From contig CAJTYK010000007.1 in NCBI GenBank assembly GCA_910584285.1, positions 4,954 to 68,953 of the forward strand: a stretch of DNA of 64,000 nucleotides, given 5' to 3'. The notes beneath the pieces were generated by a model. It searched no databases. It was not told where the DNA came from and was given only the letters and a program-made list of their open reading frames with translations. Origin of the DNA: an uncultured Oscillospiraceae bacterium (GTDB lineage Bacteria > Bacillota > Clostridia > Oscillospirales > Oscillospiraceae). The translations under genes were made by a program, and so were the position numbers. This document shows, piece after piece, positions 1 through 8,013 of the stretch (the stretch's first letter is position 1; each line of letters opens with the position of its first letter).

Positions 1-288
1 TTTCAGAACACGGATGCTTTGCAGAAAATCCACCGTATTGCGGGCAACGCGGGAAATGTCCTTTACCACGACCAGTTCAAAAAGACCCATCTGTGCGTCC
101 TGCATCAGCCGCTGGAACTCAACGCGCTTCTTGAGGCTCGTCCCGCTGATTCCCTCATCGGCATACAGCCGGAACAGTTCGTAGCCGTTTTTCTTCGCAT
201 ACTCCAGAAAAAATTCCTTTTGATGTACTAAGCTGTCCTTCTGTTCCTCTCGATCAGTTGACACGCGGCAATATGCTGCTATTCTCAT
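1..288 (-). CDS. Serine site-specific recombinase, N-terminal part (runs off window)
   Basis: The minus strand is open from an ATG at 288 through base 1, giving 96 codons that continue beyond the window. The protein begins MRIAAYCRVSTDREEQ, the classic resolvase/invertase start, with the catalytic serine in YCRVSTD. EGISGTS, then VVKDISRVARNT, are further conserved blocks of the large serine recombinase catalytic domain. A good ribosome site (AAAGGAG) lies 7 bases before the ATG. Such recombinases excise and integrate conjugative or mobilizable transposons. Codon use is more AT-rich than in the housekeeping genes to the right, consistent with transfer. Only the N-terminus is visible, so completeness and subgroup are unknown. 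Confidence 0.9.
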   Translation of the reverse strand, partial: MRIAAYCRVSTDREEQKDSLVHQKEFFLEYAKKNGYELFRLYADEGISGTSLKKRVEFQRLMQDAQMGLFELVVVKDISRVARNTVDFLQSIRVLK

Positions 289-410
289 TGGCTGCTCCTT
301 TCATCAGCCAACCTATATCCATGCCTATTCTACAACAAATAGCAAGAAAATACAAGGAAGCCAAGTGTTTCTTAGCATAAAGGATATAGGACGGATTTGC
401 TGTTTGGCAA

Positions 411-533
411 TCAGTTTCTTGGCTTTATGGCAACCAGCTTTTCGGAAATCATCCTTTTTAGCACCTTTTGCATTTCACATGGTGTATTGGGATCAACAAC
501 TGTATACTTCACTTTCGGGTGGTCTTGCTTCAT
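411..533 (-). CDS. Small conserved mobile-element protein (40 aa)
   Basis: A 40-codon gene on the minus strand encodes MKQDHPKVKYTVVDPNTP followed by a short lysine-rich helix and ends AIKPRN. The ribosome site GAGAGGAG stands about 8 bases before the ATG. Small proteins with a KYTVxDPNxP core commonly sit just before serine recombinase genes in integrative elements of Firmicutes, and this one lies 122 bases upstream of the recombinase on the same strand. Its biochemical role is not known. The family link is from recalled motif similarity and should be treated as an inference. Confidence 0.6.
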   Translation of the reverse strand: MKQDHPKVKYTVVDPNTPCEMQKVLKRMISEKLVAIKPRN

Positions 534-553
534 TCCACAACTCCTCTCCAGGT

Positions 554-676
554 TCAATGATTAGCAACAGGCCATAACTCCAGAAATTTTTCCCGCTTCG
601 TTTTCTTCTTCCGGCACCGATATTCCATATCACTCAAGCCTTCCTGTTTCAGCGCCCCCTTTTTCCCTATTTTTCA
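554..676 (-). pseudogene. IS5-family transposase, N-terminal fragment
   Basis: An open minus-strand frame without a proper start reads ALKQEGLSDMEYRCRKKKTK followed by REKFLE, the usual N-terminus of IS5-type DDE transposases (a short acidic-aromatic segment, then a basic KKKTKRE block, where intact proteins continue into an IPW motif). The match stops after about 30 residues, where the frame turns into LWPVANH and a stop. All catalytic domains are missing. It is best read as a stub left by deletion or by insertion of the neighbouring element. Family assignment is from memory of the motif. Confidence 0.55.
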
Positions 677-725
677 TATATTCCAAGTCTGGGGAATGAA
701 ATCAGCGGGTCCCCAAGAATTAGTA

Positions 726-992
726 TCAGCGGCGATTCCGGTCCCGACCGCTCCTGGCCCGTCCCTCCACCAGGATGATATCCTCCCCGAACCGCTTGAT
801 GGACGGCCAGGGGAACACCTGATCCGGCTCCCGGCCCAGCAGGCCGAAGCAGCGGTTCCGGCCGCCCACCACAATGCTCTCAATGGCCCCCTTCTCGGGA
901 TCCAGCTCCACGTCCTCCACAAACCCGTACCGGGTGCCGTCGGAGATGTCGATGACTTCCTTATATTGCAGCTCCGCGATGCGGCAGATCAT
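726..992 (-). CDS. ymxH: YlmC/YmxH family sporulation protein (PRC-barrel)
   Basis: This 88-aa protein begins MICRIAELQYKEVIDISDG and contains GFVEDVELDPEKGAIESIVV, the strand pattern of a PRC-barrel. YlmC/YmxH proteins are small sporulation-associated proteins found in Bacillota. The ATG at 992 was chosen over an upstream in-frame start because AGGAGGG stands 7 bases before it. The C-terminal tail is basic (RARSGRDRNRR). The gene points away from pyrH, and its upstream region holds a possible sporulation sigma-E promoter. Precise function in spores is not established. Confidence 0.85.
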   Translation of the reverse strand: MICRIAELQYKEVIDISDGTRYGFVEDVELDPEKGAIESIVVGGRNRCFGLLGREPDQVFPWPSIKRFGEDIILVEGRARSGRDRNRR

Positions 993-1022
993 AGTATGCC
1001 CTCCTTCCACATTCTATATTGA

Positions 1023-1050
1023 TATGTATGAAGGGGGCCAGTCCCACTAT
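1023..1050 (-). promoter_or_regulatory. Possible sigma-E-type promoter of ymxH
   Basis: On the minus strand CATACATA (1030 to 1023) resembles the mother-cell sigma-E -10 element CATACANT, and an ATA trinucleotide at 1050 to 1048 lies 17 bases upstream. The position, about 30 bases before the ymxH start, fits a sporulation gene. The match is imperfect at the last base of the -10, so this is a weak inference. Confidence 0.3.
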
Positions 1051-1177
1051 ACGTAGGTGAAAGAGGGGAGAAGCGGAAAATACACGGAAAATTTTCAATT
1101 TGCCCCTATGCAAATGGGAGGTTTTAGTATAAAATAGGAGCACATGAAAAAATCGGGATAGGAGCGTGAGGGAGACG

Positions 1178-1903
1178 ATGGAAGAATTGAAGTACAAACG
1201 CGTCCTGCTGAAGGTAAGCGGCGAGGCCCTGGGGGGCGACGCCGGCCGGGGGCTGGACTTCGACGTGATCGAGAAGGTGTGCGACGTGGTGGCCCGCTGC
1301 GTGGCAGAGGGCGCCCAGGTGGGCATCGTAGTGGGCGGCGGCAACTTCTGGCGGGGCCTGAAGGACGGCCGGGGCATGAGCAACCGCACCCGGGCCGACC
1401 ACATGGGGATGCTGGCCACCACCATCAACTGCTTGGCCCTGGCTGACGTGCTGGAGAACAAAGGGGTGGACGTGCGGGTGCAGACCGCCATCGAGATGAA
1501 GTCCATCGCCGAGCCCTACATCCGCTCCCGGGCGGTGCGGCACCTGGAGAAGGGCCGGGTGGTGATCTTCGGCTGCGGCACCGGCAGCCCCTTCTTCTCC
1601 ACCGACACCGCTGCGGTGCTCCGGGCGGCGGAGATCGGCGCGGACATCATCCTGCTGGCCAAGAACGTGGACGGCGTGTACAGCGCCGACCCGCTGAAGG
1701 ATCCGGCGGCGGTGAAGTACGACAGCATTACCTATGACGACGTGCTGGCCAACCATCTGGGCGTGATGGACTCCACCGCCGCGTCGCTGTGCATGGACAA
1801 CAATATTCCGATTCTCCTCTTTGCGCTGAAGGATCCGGAGAACATCCTTCGGGCTATCCACGGGGAGAAAATCGGCACCATTGTGAAGGAGGAAGTAAAA
1901 TGA
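1178..1903 (+). CDS. pyrH: UMP kinase
   Basis: PyrH phosphorylates UMP to UDP with ATP in the cytoplasm, the entry to UTP and CTP synthesis. The 241-aa protein shows the amino-acid kinase fold signatures: KVSGEAL near residue 12, VVGGGNFWRG near residue 54, and the nucleotide-binding block LLAKNVDGVYSADP. Length is normal for the family. An in-frame GTG at 1166 exists, but the ATG at 1178 follows GAGGGAG at proper spacing and was preferred. A TATAAA at 1128 may be the -10 of its promoter. Its stop overlaps frr as ATGA. The usual rpsB and tsf neighbours are absent upstream, where mobile-element remains are found instead. Confidence 0.97.
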   Translation: MEELKYKRVLLKVSGEALGGDAGRGLDFDVIEKVCDVVARCVAEGAQVGIVVGGGNFWRGLKDGRGMSNRTRADHMGMLATTINCLALADVLENKGVDVRVQTAIEMKSIAEPYIRSRAVRHLEKGRVVIFGCGTGSPFFSTDTAAVLRAAEIGADIILLAKNVDGVYSADPLKDPAAVKYDSITYDDVLANHLGVMDSTAASLCMDNNIPILLFALKDPENILRAIHGEKIGTIVKEEVK

Positions 1904-2454
1904 CGGAATTCTGCAAGACCTACGATGAGAAGATGGGCAAGACCATCGAGTCGGTGAAGGGGGACTTCGCCAGCGTCCGGGCGGGCCGGGCCAACGCCGG
2001 CGTGCTGGATCGGATCCAGGTGGAATACTACGGCACTCCCACTCCCATCCAGCAGGTGGCCAGCATCTCCACCCCCGACCCCCGCACCCTCCAGATCCAG
2101 CCCTGGGACGCCAGCATCCTCAAGGCCATCGAGAAGGCCATCCAGACCTCAGATCTGGGCATCAACCCCCAGAACGACGGCCGGGTGATCCGTCTGGCCT
2201 TCCCCCAGCTCACCGAGGAGCGCCGCGTGGAGCTCACCCGCCAGGTGCGCAAGTACGGCGAGAACGGCAAGGTGGCCATCCGCAACATCCGGCGGGACGC
2301 CATGGACAAGCTGAAGGCCCTGGAGAAGAAGTCCGAGATCACCGAGGATGACCGCAAGGAGGACGAGAAGGATCTCCAGGATCTCACCGACAGGCGGTGC
2401 AAGGAGATCGACGCGCTCACCGCGGCGAAGGAAAAGGAACTGATGGCGGTTTAA
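1900..2454 (+). CDS. frr: Ribosome recycling factor
   Basis: RRF works with EF-G to split the post-termination ribosome. The 184-aa protein has the family length and signatures: KTIESVKGDFASVRAGRAN near the N-terminus, PIQQVASIS, and the central VRKYGENGKVAIRNIRRDA. The ATG at 1900 overlaps the pyrH stop and is preceded by GAAGGAGG, so the two genes are translationally coupled. A longer reading from 1789 lies inside pyrH and was rejected. The pyrH-frr-uppS order is conserved in Bacillota. Confidence 0.97.
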   Translation: MTEFCKTYDEKMGKTIESVKGDFASVRAGRANAGVLDRIQVEYYGTPTPIQQVASISTPDPRTLQIQPWDASILKAIEKAIQTSDLGINPQNDGRVIRLAFPQLTEERRVELTRQVRKYGENGKVAIRNIRRDAMDKLKALEKKSEITEDDRKEDEKDLQDLTDRRCKEIDALTAAKEKELMAV

Positions 2455-2467
2455 GCGGCCGCATGGG

Positions 2468-2499
2468 GCACACAAGGGGGGCGCGCCCCCCTTGTGTGC
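2468..2499 (+). terminator. Perfect 32-base palindrome between frr and uppS
   Basis: A 16-base arm (2468-2483, beginning GCACACAAGGGG) is followed directly by its exact reverse complement. No uridine run follows on either strand, so it looks more like an mRNA-stabilising or attenuating stem, or a DNA site, than a classical intrinsic terminator. Confidence 0.5.
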
Positions 2500-2565
2500 T
2501 GTCCGGACGGTTGATTGGGTTCTTTTTTGTCAACACTATCACATATAGGTTAGGATGGGAGAACT

Positions 2566-3309
2566 ATGGCTTTCTTTCGCCGCAGCAAAGCGCCCCAGGT
2601 GGATTTGGAGCACCTGCCCCGCCACGTGGCCATTATCATGGACGGCAACGGCCGCTGGGCAAAAAAACGGGGCCTGCCCCGGAAGGCGGGCCACCGGGCT
2701 GGGGCGGAGACCTTCCGCACCATCGCCACCTTTGCCAAGGAGCTGGGGCTGGAGTACCTGACAGTGTACGCCTTTTCCACCGAGAACTGGAAGCGGCCCG
2801 CCGACGAGGTGGCCTCCATCATGAAGCTGCTGGAGAAATACCTCCATGAGGCCATTGAGACCATGGCCCGGGACAGGGTGAAGATGGCCTTCTTCGGGGA
2901 TCTGTCCCCTCTGGCCCCCCACCTCCAGGCCCTGTGCCACGAGACGGAGGAGATCTCCAAGGGCTATGACGGCTGTCAGGTGAACATCTGCCTGAACTAC
3001 GGCGGCCGGGACGAACTGATCCGGGCGGCCAAAGCCTTTGCGGCGGACTGCGCGGAGGGCAGGGCGGATCCTGCCCATCTCACGGAGGACGCCTTTGGAA
3101 GGTATCTCTACTCCGCCGGGGTGCCCGACCCGGATCTGATCATCCGGCCCAGCGGCGAGGTGCGTATCTCCAATTTCCTGCTCTGGCAGTCCGCCTATGC
3201 GGAATTCTACTTTACCGATGTGCTCTGGCCCGATTTCAGCAAGGAGGAACTGCTGCGGGCGCTGGCGGCCTACCAGGGCCGCTCCCGCCGGTATGGAGGT
3301 GTTGTCTAA
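2566..3309 (+). CDS. uppS: Isoprenyl (undecaprenyl) diphosphate synthase
   Basis: UppS condenses isopentenyl diphosphate onto farnesyl diphosphate to make the C55 carrier lipid for cell-wall synthesis, at the inner face of the membrane. The 247-aa cis-prenyltransferase has the diagnostic IIMDGNGRWAKKRG with the catalytic Asp at residue 26, YAFSTENWKRP, and the C-terminal DLIIRPSGEVRISNFLLWQ. The start follows GGATGGGAG. It is separated from cdsA by one base after the stop. The same operon contains two enzymes of its substrate pathway (dxr, ispG). Confidence 0.96.
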   Translation: MAFFRRSKAPQVDLEHLPRHVAIIMDGNGRWAKKRGLPRKAGHRAGAETFRTIATFAKELGLEYLTVYAFSTENWKRPADEVASIMKLLEKYLHEAIETMARDRVKMAFFGDLSPLAPHLQALCHETEEISKGYDGCQVNICLNYGGRDELIRAAKAFAADCAEGRADPAHLTEDAFGRYLYSAGVPDPDLIIRPSGEVRISNFLLWQSAYAEFYFTDVLWPDFSKEELLRALAAYQGRSRRYGGVV

Positions 3310-3310
3310 T

Positions 3311-4150
3311 ATGGCGAAACGGATTTTAGTGGCGGTGATCTTTGTCCCGGCGCTGCTGGCGGTGATGCTGGTGCTGCCCCCCATCGCCTGGACGGCGGTG
3401 GTGTGCTTCATCTCGGCCATGGCCTGCTTCGAGCTGCTGCGGGCCACGGGGGAGGGGAAGCTCACCCCGCCCATGAAAGCGGCTGCCATCCTGTCCGCCG
3501 CCCTGCTGCCCTTGGGAAGTTGGGCAGGGCTGGGCACGGCCTACGTAAACCTGTGCGCCTTTGTGGTGACAGCGGTGTGCTTTTGGTGCGCCATCCGGGC
3601 CTATGACGGCCACAGTGCCCCGGTGGGCTTCTTCCAGGTGCTGGTGTGCCTGTTCGGGGGCGTGATCATCCCCCTGGCCCTGGCGGCGCTGGTGGAGCTG
3701 CGGTGTATGGAGCACGGGAAGTATCTGGTGCTGTTTGCTGTGCTGCTCACCTTTGTCACCGACGCGGGGGCCTACTTTGCCGGGGTATTTCTGGGAAAGC
3801 ACCGGGGCGTCACAAGGGTCAGCCCCAACAAGAGCGTGGAGGGGTACATCGGCGGCTTCGCGTCCGGGGTGGTGTTCGCTCTGATCTACGGCCTGGTGAT
3901 CACGGAGCTGGCCCGGGCGCCCGCCAACCTGTTGTCCCTGGCCCTGTGCGGGTTGTTCGGGGCGCTGGCCACCGAGGTGGGCGATCTGGCTTTCTCCTTT
4001 GTCAAGCGGCAGTACGGCGTGAAGGACTTCGGCCACCTGCTGCCGGGGCACGGCGGTATGCTGGATCGGTTTGACAGTATGTTGTTCTGCGGGCCGGTGG
4101 TGCTGTTCATCGTCCAGTGCCTGCCGGTGTTTGAGGCGGTGACGGCATGA
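3311..4150 (+). CDS. cdsA: Phosphatidate cytidylyltransferase
   Basis: CdsA makes CDP-diacylglycerol from phosphatidate and CTP, feeding all phospholipid synthesis. The 279-aa protein is strongly hydrophobic with about eight membrane segments and has the C-terminal family signature SFVKRQYGVKDFGHLLPGHG followed by GMLDRFDS, which carries the metal-binding aspartates. The start at 3311 (MAKRILVAV) follows GGAGGTG with about 10 bases spacing; a longer frame from 3197 lies inside uppS. Its TGA overlaps the dxr ATG. Confidence 0.96.
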   Translation: MAKRILVAVIFVPALLAVMLVLPPIAWTAVVCFISAMACFELLRATGEGKLTPPMKAAAILSAALLPLGSWAGLGTAYVNLCAFVVTAVCFWCAIRAYDGHSAPVGFFQVLVCLFGGVIIPLALAALVELRCMEHGKYLVLFAVLLTFVTDAGAYFAGVFLGKHRGVTRVSPNKSVEGYIGGFASGVVFALIYGLVITELARAPANLLSLALCGLFGALATEVGDLAFSFVKRQYGVKDFGHLLPGHGGMLDRFDSMLFCGPVVLFIVQCLPVFEAVTA

Positions 4151-5295
4151 GGCGGACGCTTTCCATTTTGGGTTCCAGCGGCTCCATCGGGCGGCAGACG
4201 TTGGACGTGGCGGCGGCCTGCGGCCATGAGGTGGCGGCCATCACAGTGAACCGCAGCATAAAGCTGGCGGAGGAGCAGGCCCGGCAGTTCAGGCCCAAGC
4301 TGGCGGTGGCGGTGGACGAGAAGGCCGCCGCCGATCTGCGGGCGCGGCTGGCGGACACGCAGGTCAAGGTGCTGTCCGGCCGGGAGGGTCTGCTGGAGGC
4401 CGCGTCCCTGCCCGAGGCGGACACGGTGGTGACCGCCATCGTGGGGGTGGCGGGGCTGGAGCCCACCCTTGCCGCCATCGACGGCGGCAAGCGCATTGCC
4501 CTGGCCAACAAGGAGACGCTGGTGTGCGCCGGGGAGCTGGTGATGGCCCGGGCGGAGGAGCGGGGGGCGGAGATCGTCCCCGTGGACTCAGAGCACTCCG
4601 CCATCTTCCAGTGTTTGCAGGGGTGCAAAAACAGGGGAGAGGTGCGGCGGCTCATCCTCACCGCCTCCGGCGGGCCCTTCTTCGGCAAAAGCCGGGAGGA
4701 GCTGGCCCAGGTGACCAAGGCCCAGGCCCTGCGCCATCCCAACTGGGCCATGGGTGCAAAAATAACCATCGACTCTGCTACCCTGATGAATAAGGGGCTG
4801 GAGTTCATCGAGGCCATGCGGCTGTACGCCGTGCCGCCAGACAAAATCCAGATTGTGATCCACCGGGAGAGCATTGTGCACTCCCTGGTGGAGTTTGAGG
4901 ACGGGGCCATCCTGGGTCAGCTGGGCAGCGCGGATATGCGCCTGCCCATCCAGTACGCCCTCACCTGGCCGGAGCGGGCCCCCGGCCCAGCCAAGCCCCT
5001 GGATCTGCTGTCCTGCCCGCCGCTGACCTTCCAGAGGCCGGATCCGGACACCTTCCGGTGCCTGGGGCTGGCGCTGGAGTGCGCCCAGCGGGGGGGCACA
5101 TCCACCGCCATCCTCAACGGGGCCAACGAGGCGGCGGTGGGGCTGTTCCTGGAGAACAGGATCGGGTTTTTGGATATTCCCCGCCTGGTGGAGGCGGCCC
5201 TCAACCGGGTGTCCGCCCTGGACAGCCCGGGACTGGACGAGATTCTGGAGGCCGACCGCGCCGCCCGCGAGGCGGTTTATCAATCTGTGAGGTGA
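4147..5295 (+). CDS. dxr: 1-deoxy-D-xylulose 5-phosphate reductoisomerase
   Basis: Dxr converts DXP to 2-C-methylerythritol 4-phosphate with NADPH, the committed step of the MEP isoprenoid pathway. The 382-aa protein has the NADPH-binding GSSGSIG at residues 9-15, LANKETLV, the metal-binding VPVDSEHSAIFQ, and IDSATLMNKGLE followed by HRESIVHSLVEF. Length is typical. It overlaps cdsA by 4 bases (ATGA) and is followed closely by rseP. Together with ispG it supplies isoprenoid precursors used by uppS. Confidence 0.97.
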   Translation: MRRTLSILGSSGSIGRQTLDVAAACGHEVAAITVNRSIKLAEEQARQFRPKLAVAVDEKAAADLRARLADTQVKVLSGREGLLEAASLPEADTVVTAIVGVAGLEPTLAAIDGGKRIALANKETLVCAGELVMARAEERGAEIVPVDSEHSAIFQCLQGCKNRGEVRRLILTASGGPFFGKSREELAQVTKAQALRHPNWAMGAKITIDSATLMNKGLEFIEAMRLYAVPPDKIQIVIHRESIVHSLVEFEDGAILGQLGSADMRLPIQYALTWPERAPGPAKPLDLLSCPPLTFQRPDPDTFRCLGLALECAQRGGTSTAILNGANEAAVGLFLENRIGFLDIPRLVEAALNRVSALDSPGLDEILEADRAAREAVYQSVR

Positions 5296-5301
5296 CGCAT
5301 T

Positions 5302-6384
5302 TTGGCAAGGTTCCTGTATATCCTGCTGGTGATTGTGCTGTTTGGCGTGCTCATCGCCATCCATGAGTTCGGCCACTTCATCACCGCCAAGCTGCTGGGG
5401 GTGAAGGTGAACGAGTTCGCCATCGGCATGGGCCCCGCCCTGTGGACGAAGCAGAAGGGGGAGACGCTGTACGCCCTGCGGGCCTTTCCCGTGGGGGGCT
5501 ACTGCGCCATGGAGGGGGAGGACGAGGACACCGGCGACCCCCGGGCCTTCTCCCGGCAGAAGGGCTGGAAGAAGATCATCATCCTGTGCGCCGGGTCGTT
5601 TATGAACTTCCTGCTGGGTCTGATCATCGTGGTGGCGCTGGCGCTGGGATCCTCCCAGGTGGCGGTGCCGGTGGTGACGGAGCTGCTGGACGGCTTCCAG
5701 CACCAGGGGGAAGCCGGGCTGATGGTGGGGGATCAGATCGTCAGCGTGGACGGGAATCCCGTCCTGGTGAACGGAGACGCGGCCTTCTTCCTCCGCCGGA
5801 ACGATGGGAACGGCATGGATCTGGTGGTGGAGCGCCAGGGCAAGCGGGTGGAGCTGAATGACCTGGATATGAAGCGGTTTGAGTACACCTATGCGGGCCA
5901 GACCAGCACAGGCTTCGGCATCATCCTGGGGGAGATGCGGAATGCCTCCATCCTCCAGCGGCTGGCCTCTGGCTTCGCGGAGACCCTTGACTATGTGCGT
6001 ATTGTCTGGATCAGCCTGGGTGATCTGGTGACGGGCCGGGTGGCAGTGTCCGAGCTGTCCGGAGTCATCGGTGTGGTGGATGTGGTGTCCGAGATGGGGA
6101 CCCAGTACCAGACGGAGGCCCAGTCCGCCCTGGCGGGGGTGTTGGGAGTGCTGAGCATGATGGCTCTCATCGCCGTCAACCTGGCGGTGATGAACCTGCT
6201 GCCCATCCCGGCGCTGGACGGCGGACGGATCTTCTTTGTACTGCTCAACGGGATCCTATTCGCCGTAGCCAAGCGGCGCATCCCGGAGAAATACGAGGGC
6301 TATGTCCACGCCGGGGCTTTTGTGGTGCTGCTGGCCCTGATGGCGCTGGTGGCCCTTCATGACGTGTGGAATATTTTCGCTTAG
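5302..6384 (+). CDS. rseP: Site-2 metalloprotease RseP/RasP (TTG start)
   Basis: RseP-type proteases cut within the membrane to release anti-sigma factors and clear signal-peptide remnants. The 360-aa protein has HEFGH (residues 21-25) in its first membrane helix, a central PDZ domain (about residues 120-200, including GDQIVSVDGNPV), and the C-terminal NLLPIPALDGG with the third zinc ligand. The reading frame is closed by TGA at 5293, and the only possible start is TTG at 5302 behind GAGGTGA, so a TTG start is decided by the sequence. The cdsA-dxr-rseP order is conserved in Gram-positives. Confidence 0.95.
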   Translation: MARFLYILLVIVLFGVLIAIHEFGHFITAKLLGVKVNEFAIGMGPALWTKQKGETLYALRAFPVGGYCAMEGEDEDTGDPRAFSRQKGWKKIIILCAGSFMNFLLGLIIVVALALGSSQVAVPVVTELLDGFQHQGEAGLMVGDQIVSVDGNPVLVNGDAAFFLRRNDGNGMDLVVERQGKRVELNDLDMKRFEYTYAGQTSTGFGIILGEMRNASILQRLASGFAETLDYVRIVWISLGDLVTGRVAVSELSGVIGVVDVVSEMGTQYQTEAQSALAGVLGVLSMMALIAVNLAVMNLLPIPALDGGRIFFVLLNGILFAVAKRRIPEKYEGYVHAGAFVVLLALMALVALHDVWNIFA

Positions 6385-6397
6385 GCAGGTGCGGGAA

Positions 6398-7435
6398 ATG
6401 AGCAGACAGATCAAAGTCGGAGGCGTTCCCATTGGCGGGGGCGCCCCCGTCTCTATCCAATCCATGACCAACACCGACACCCGGGACGTGGAGGCCACCC
6501 TGGCCCAGATCCGGGCGCTGGCGGCTGCGGGGTGCGACATCGTCCGGGTGGCGGTGCCCGACCTGGCGGCGGCAAAGGCTGTCGGGGCGCTGAAGGCGGG
6601 CAGCCCGGTGCCGCTGGTGGCGGACATCCACTTCGACTACCGGCTGGCGTTGGAGGCGGCGGAGCAGGGGATCGACAAGATCCGTATCAACCCCGGGAAT
6701 ATCGGCGCCCCCGAGCGGGTGGAAGCGGTGGCCCGGGCCTGTAAGGAGCGGGGCATTCCCATCCGGGTGGGGGTGAACGGCGGCTCGCTGGAGAAGGAGC
6801 TGCTGGCCAAACATGGCGGCCCTACCCCGGAGGCCATGGTGGAAAGCGCCCTGGGGCACATCCGCCTGCTGGAGCGGTACGGCTTTGAGGACATCTGCGT
6901 GTCGCTGAAGGCGTCCTCGGTGCCCGCCACCATGGGGGCCTACCGGCTGATGGCGGAGCGGTATGACTACCCCCTGCACCTGGGCGTCACCGAGGCGGGC
7001 ACCCGGGAGCTGGGGGAGCTGAAGGCGGCGGCGGGCATCGGCGGGCTGCTGGCGCTGGGTATCGGCGACACCCTGCGGGTGAGCCTCACCGCCGACCCGG
7101 TGGAGGAGGTGTACGCCGCCCGGCGGATTTTGAAGGCCATCGGCCTGCGCCGGGAGGGGCCGGAGCTCATCTCCTGCCCCACCTGCGGGCGGACACAAAT
7201 TAACTTGATCCCCATGGCGGAGCGGGTGGAGGCGCTGCTGAAGGGCGTGGACAAGCCCATCACCGTGGCGGTGATGGGGTGTATCGTCAACGGCCCCGGC
7301 GAGGCCCGGCACGCTGACGTGGGGCTGGCCGGGGGCAAGGGCGAGGGCGTGCTGTTCAAACACGGGGAGATCGTGGCGAAGGTGCCGGAGGAGGAACTGG
7401 TGCCGGGGCTGATGAAGCTGATCGAGGAATTATAG
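6398..7435 (+). CDS. ispG: 4-hydroxy-3-methylbut-2-en-1-yl diphosphate synthase
   Basis: IspG is the iron-sulfur enzyme that makes HMBPP late in the MEP pathway. The 345-aa protein begins with SRQIKVGGVPIGGGAPVSIQ, a TIM-barrel start, and ends with the cluster ligands CPTCGRTQINL and GCIVNGPGEARHADVG. Length fits the compact bacterial form. The ATG at 6398 was chosen because homologues begin at this point; the longer frame from 6359 overlaps rseP. The ribosome site (AGGTG) is modest. It lies 13 bases after rseP and 11 before the acetyltransferase. Confidence 0.96.
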   Translation: MSRQIKVGGVPIGGGAPVSIQSMTNTDTRDVEATLAQIRALAAAGCDIVRVAVPDLAAAKAVGALKAGSPVPLVADIHFDYRLALEAAEQGIDKIRINPGNIGAPERVEAVARACKERGIPIRVGVNGGSLEKELLAKHGGPTPEAMVESALGHIRLLERYGFEDICVSLKASSVPATMGAYRLMAERYDYPLHLGVTEAGTRELGELKAAAGIGGLLALGIGDTLRVSLTADPVEEVYAARRILKAIGLRREGPELISCPTCGRTQINLIPMAERVEALLKGVDKPITVAVMGCIVNGPGEARHADVGLAGGKGEGVLFKHGEIVAKVPEEELVPGLMKLIEEL

Positions 7436-7446
7436 AGGAGAACGCC

Positions 7447-7998
7447 ATGAATCACATCGGAACTCAATACATAGAGACGGAGCGGCTGATCCTGCGGCGG
7501 TTCGAGCTGTCCGACGCGCCCGCCATGTTCGCCAACTGGGCGTCGGATGATGAGGTGACGAAATACCTGACCTGGCCCACCCACGCCGACGTGTCGGTGA
7601 CGGAGGGCATCTTGGGGCAGTGGGTACCTCAGTATGAAAAGGACGACTATTATAACTGGGCGATTGTCTTAAAGGAGAATGGATCCCAGCCCATCGGAAA
7701 TATCAACGTGGCACATTTGCGTGAGGACGGGACGGCGCCGGAGATCGGTTACTGCATGGGCAAACGCTGGTGGCATCAGGGTATCATGAGCGAAGCCCTG
7801 AGCGCAGTCATTGATTTCCTGTTCCATCAGGTGGGCATTCGGCGGATTTTGGCCCTCCATGACGTCAACAACTCCCATTCCGGCGGTGTGATGCGCAAAT
7901 GCGGCATGAAGTTTGAGGGCATCCGGGAGAAGGCGGGGCAAAACAACCAGGGTGTCGTTGACATGGCCTGCTATGCCATCGAAGCCAATGACAGATAA
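7447..7998 (+). CDS. GNAT acetyltransferase, RimJ/RimL-like
   Basis: This 183-aa protein has a full GNAT fold: TERLILRRFELSDAPAMFAN at the start, strand 4 GNINVAHL, and the acetyl-CoA loop region IGYCMGKRWWHQGIMSEALS, ending with the NSHSGGVMRKCGMKFEG helix typical of the RimJ/RimL and Gcn5-related N-acetyltransferases of Bacillota. The start follows TAGAGGAG. Substrate is not predictable; relatives acetylate ribosomal protein N-termini or small amines. It sits between ispG and polC, probably in the same transcript, without an evident functional link. Confidence 0.9.
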   Translation: MNHIGTQYIETERLILRRFELSDAPAMFANWASDDEVTKYLTWPTHADVSVTEGILGQWVPQYEKDDYYNWAIVLKENGSQPIGNINVAHLREDGTAPEIGYCMGKRWWHQGIMSEALSAVIDFLFHQVGIRRILALHDVNNSHSGGVMRKCGMKFEGIREKAGQNNQGVVDMACYAIEANDR

Positions 7999-8013
7999 GG
8001 AGCGAGACGTTAT

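Noticed and set aside
365..577. Plus-strand frame of 70 codons
   Set aside because: It overlaps the better supported minus-strand small gene and transposase stub and has no ribosome site.
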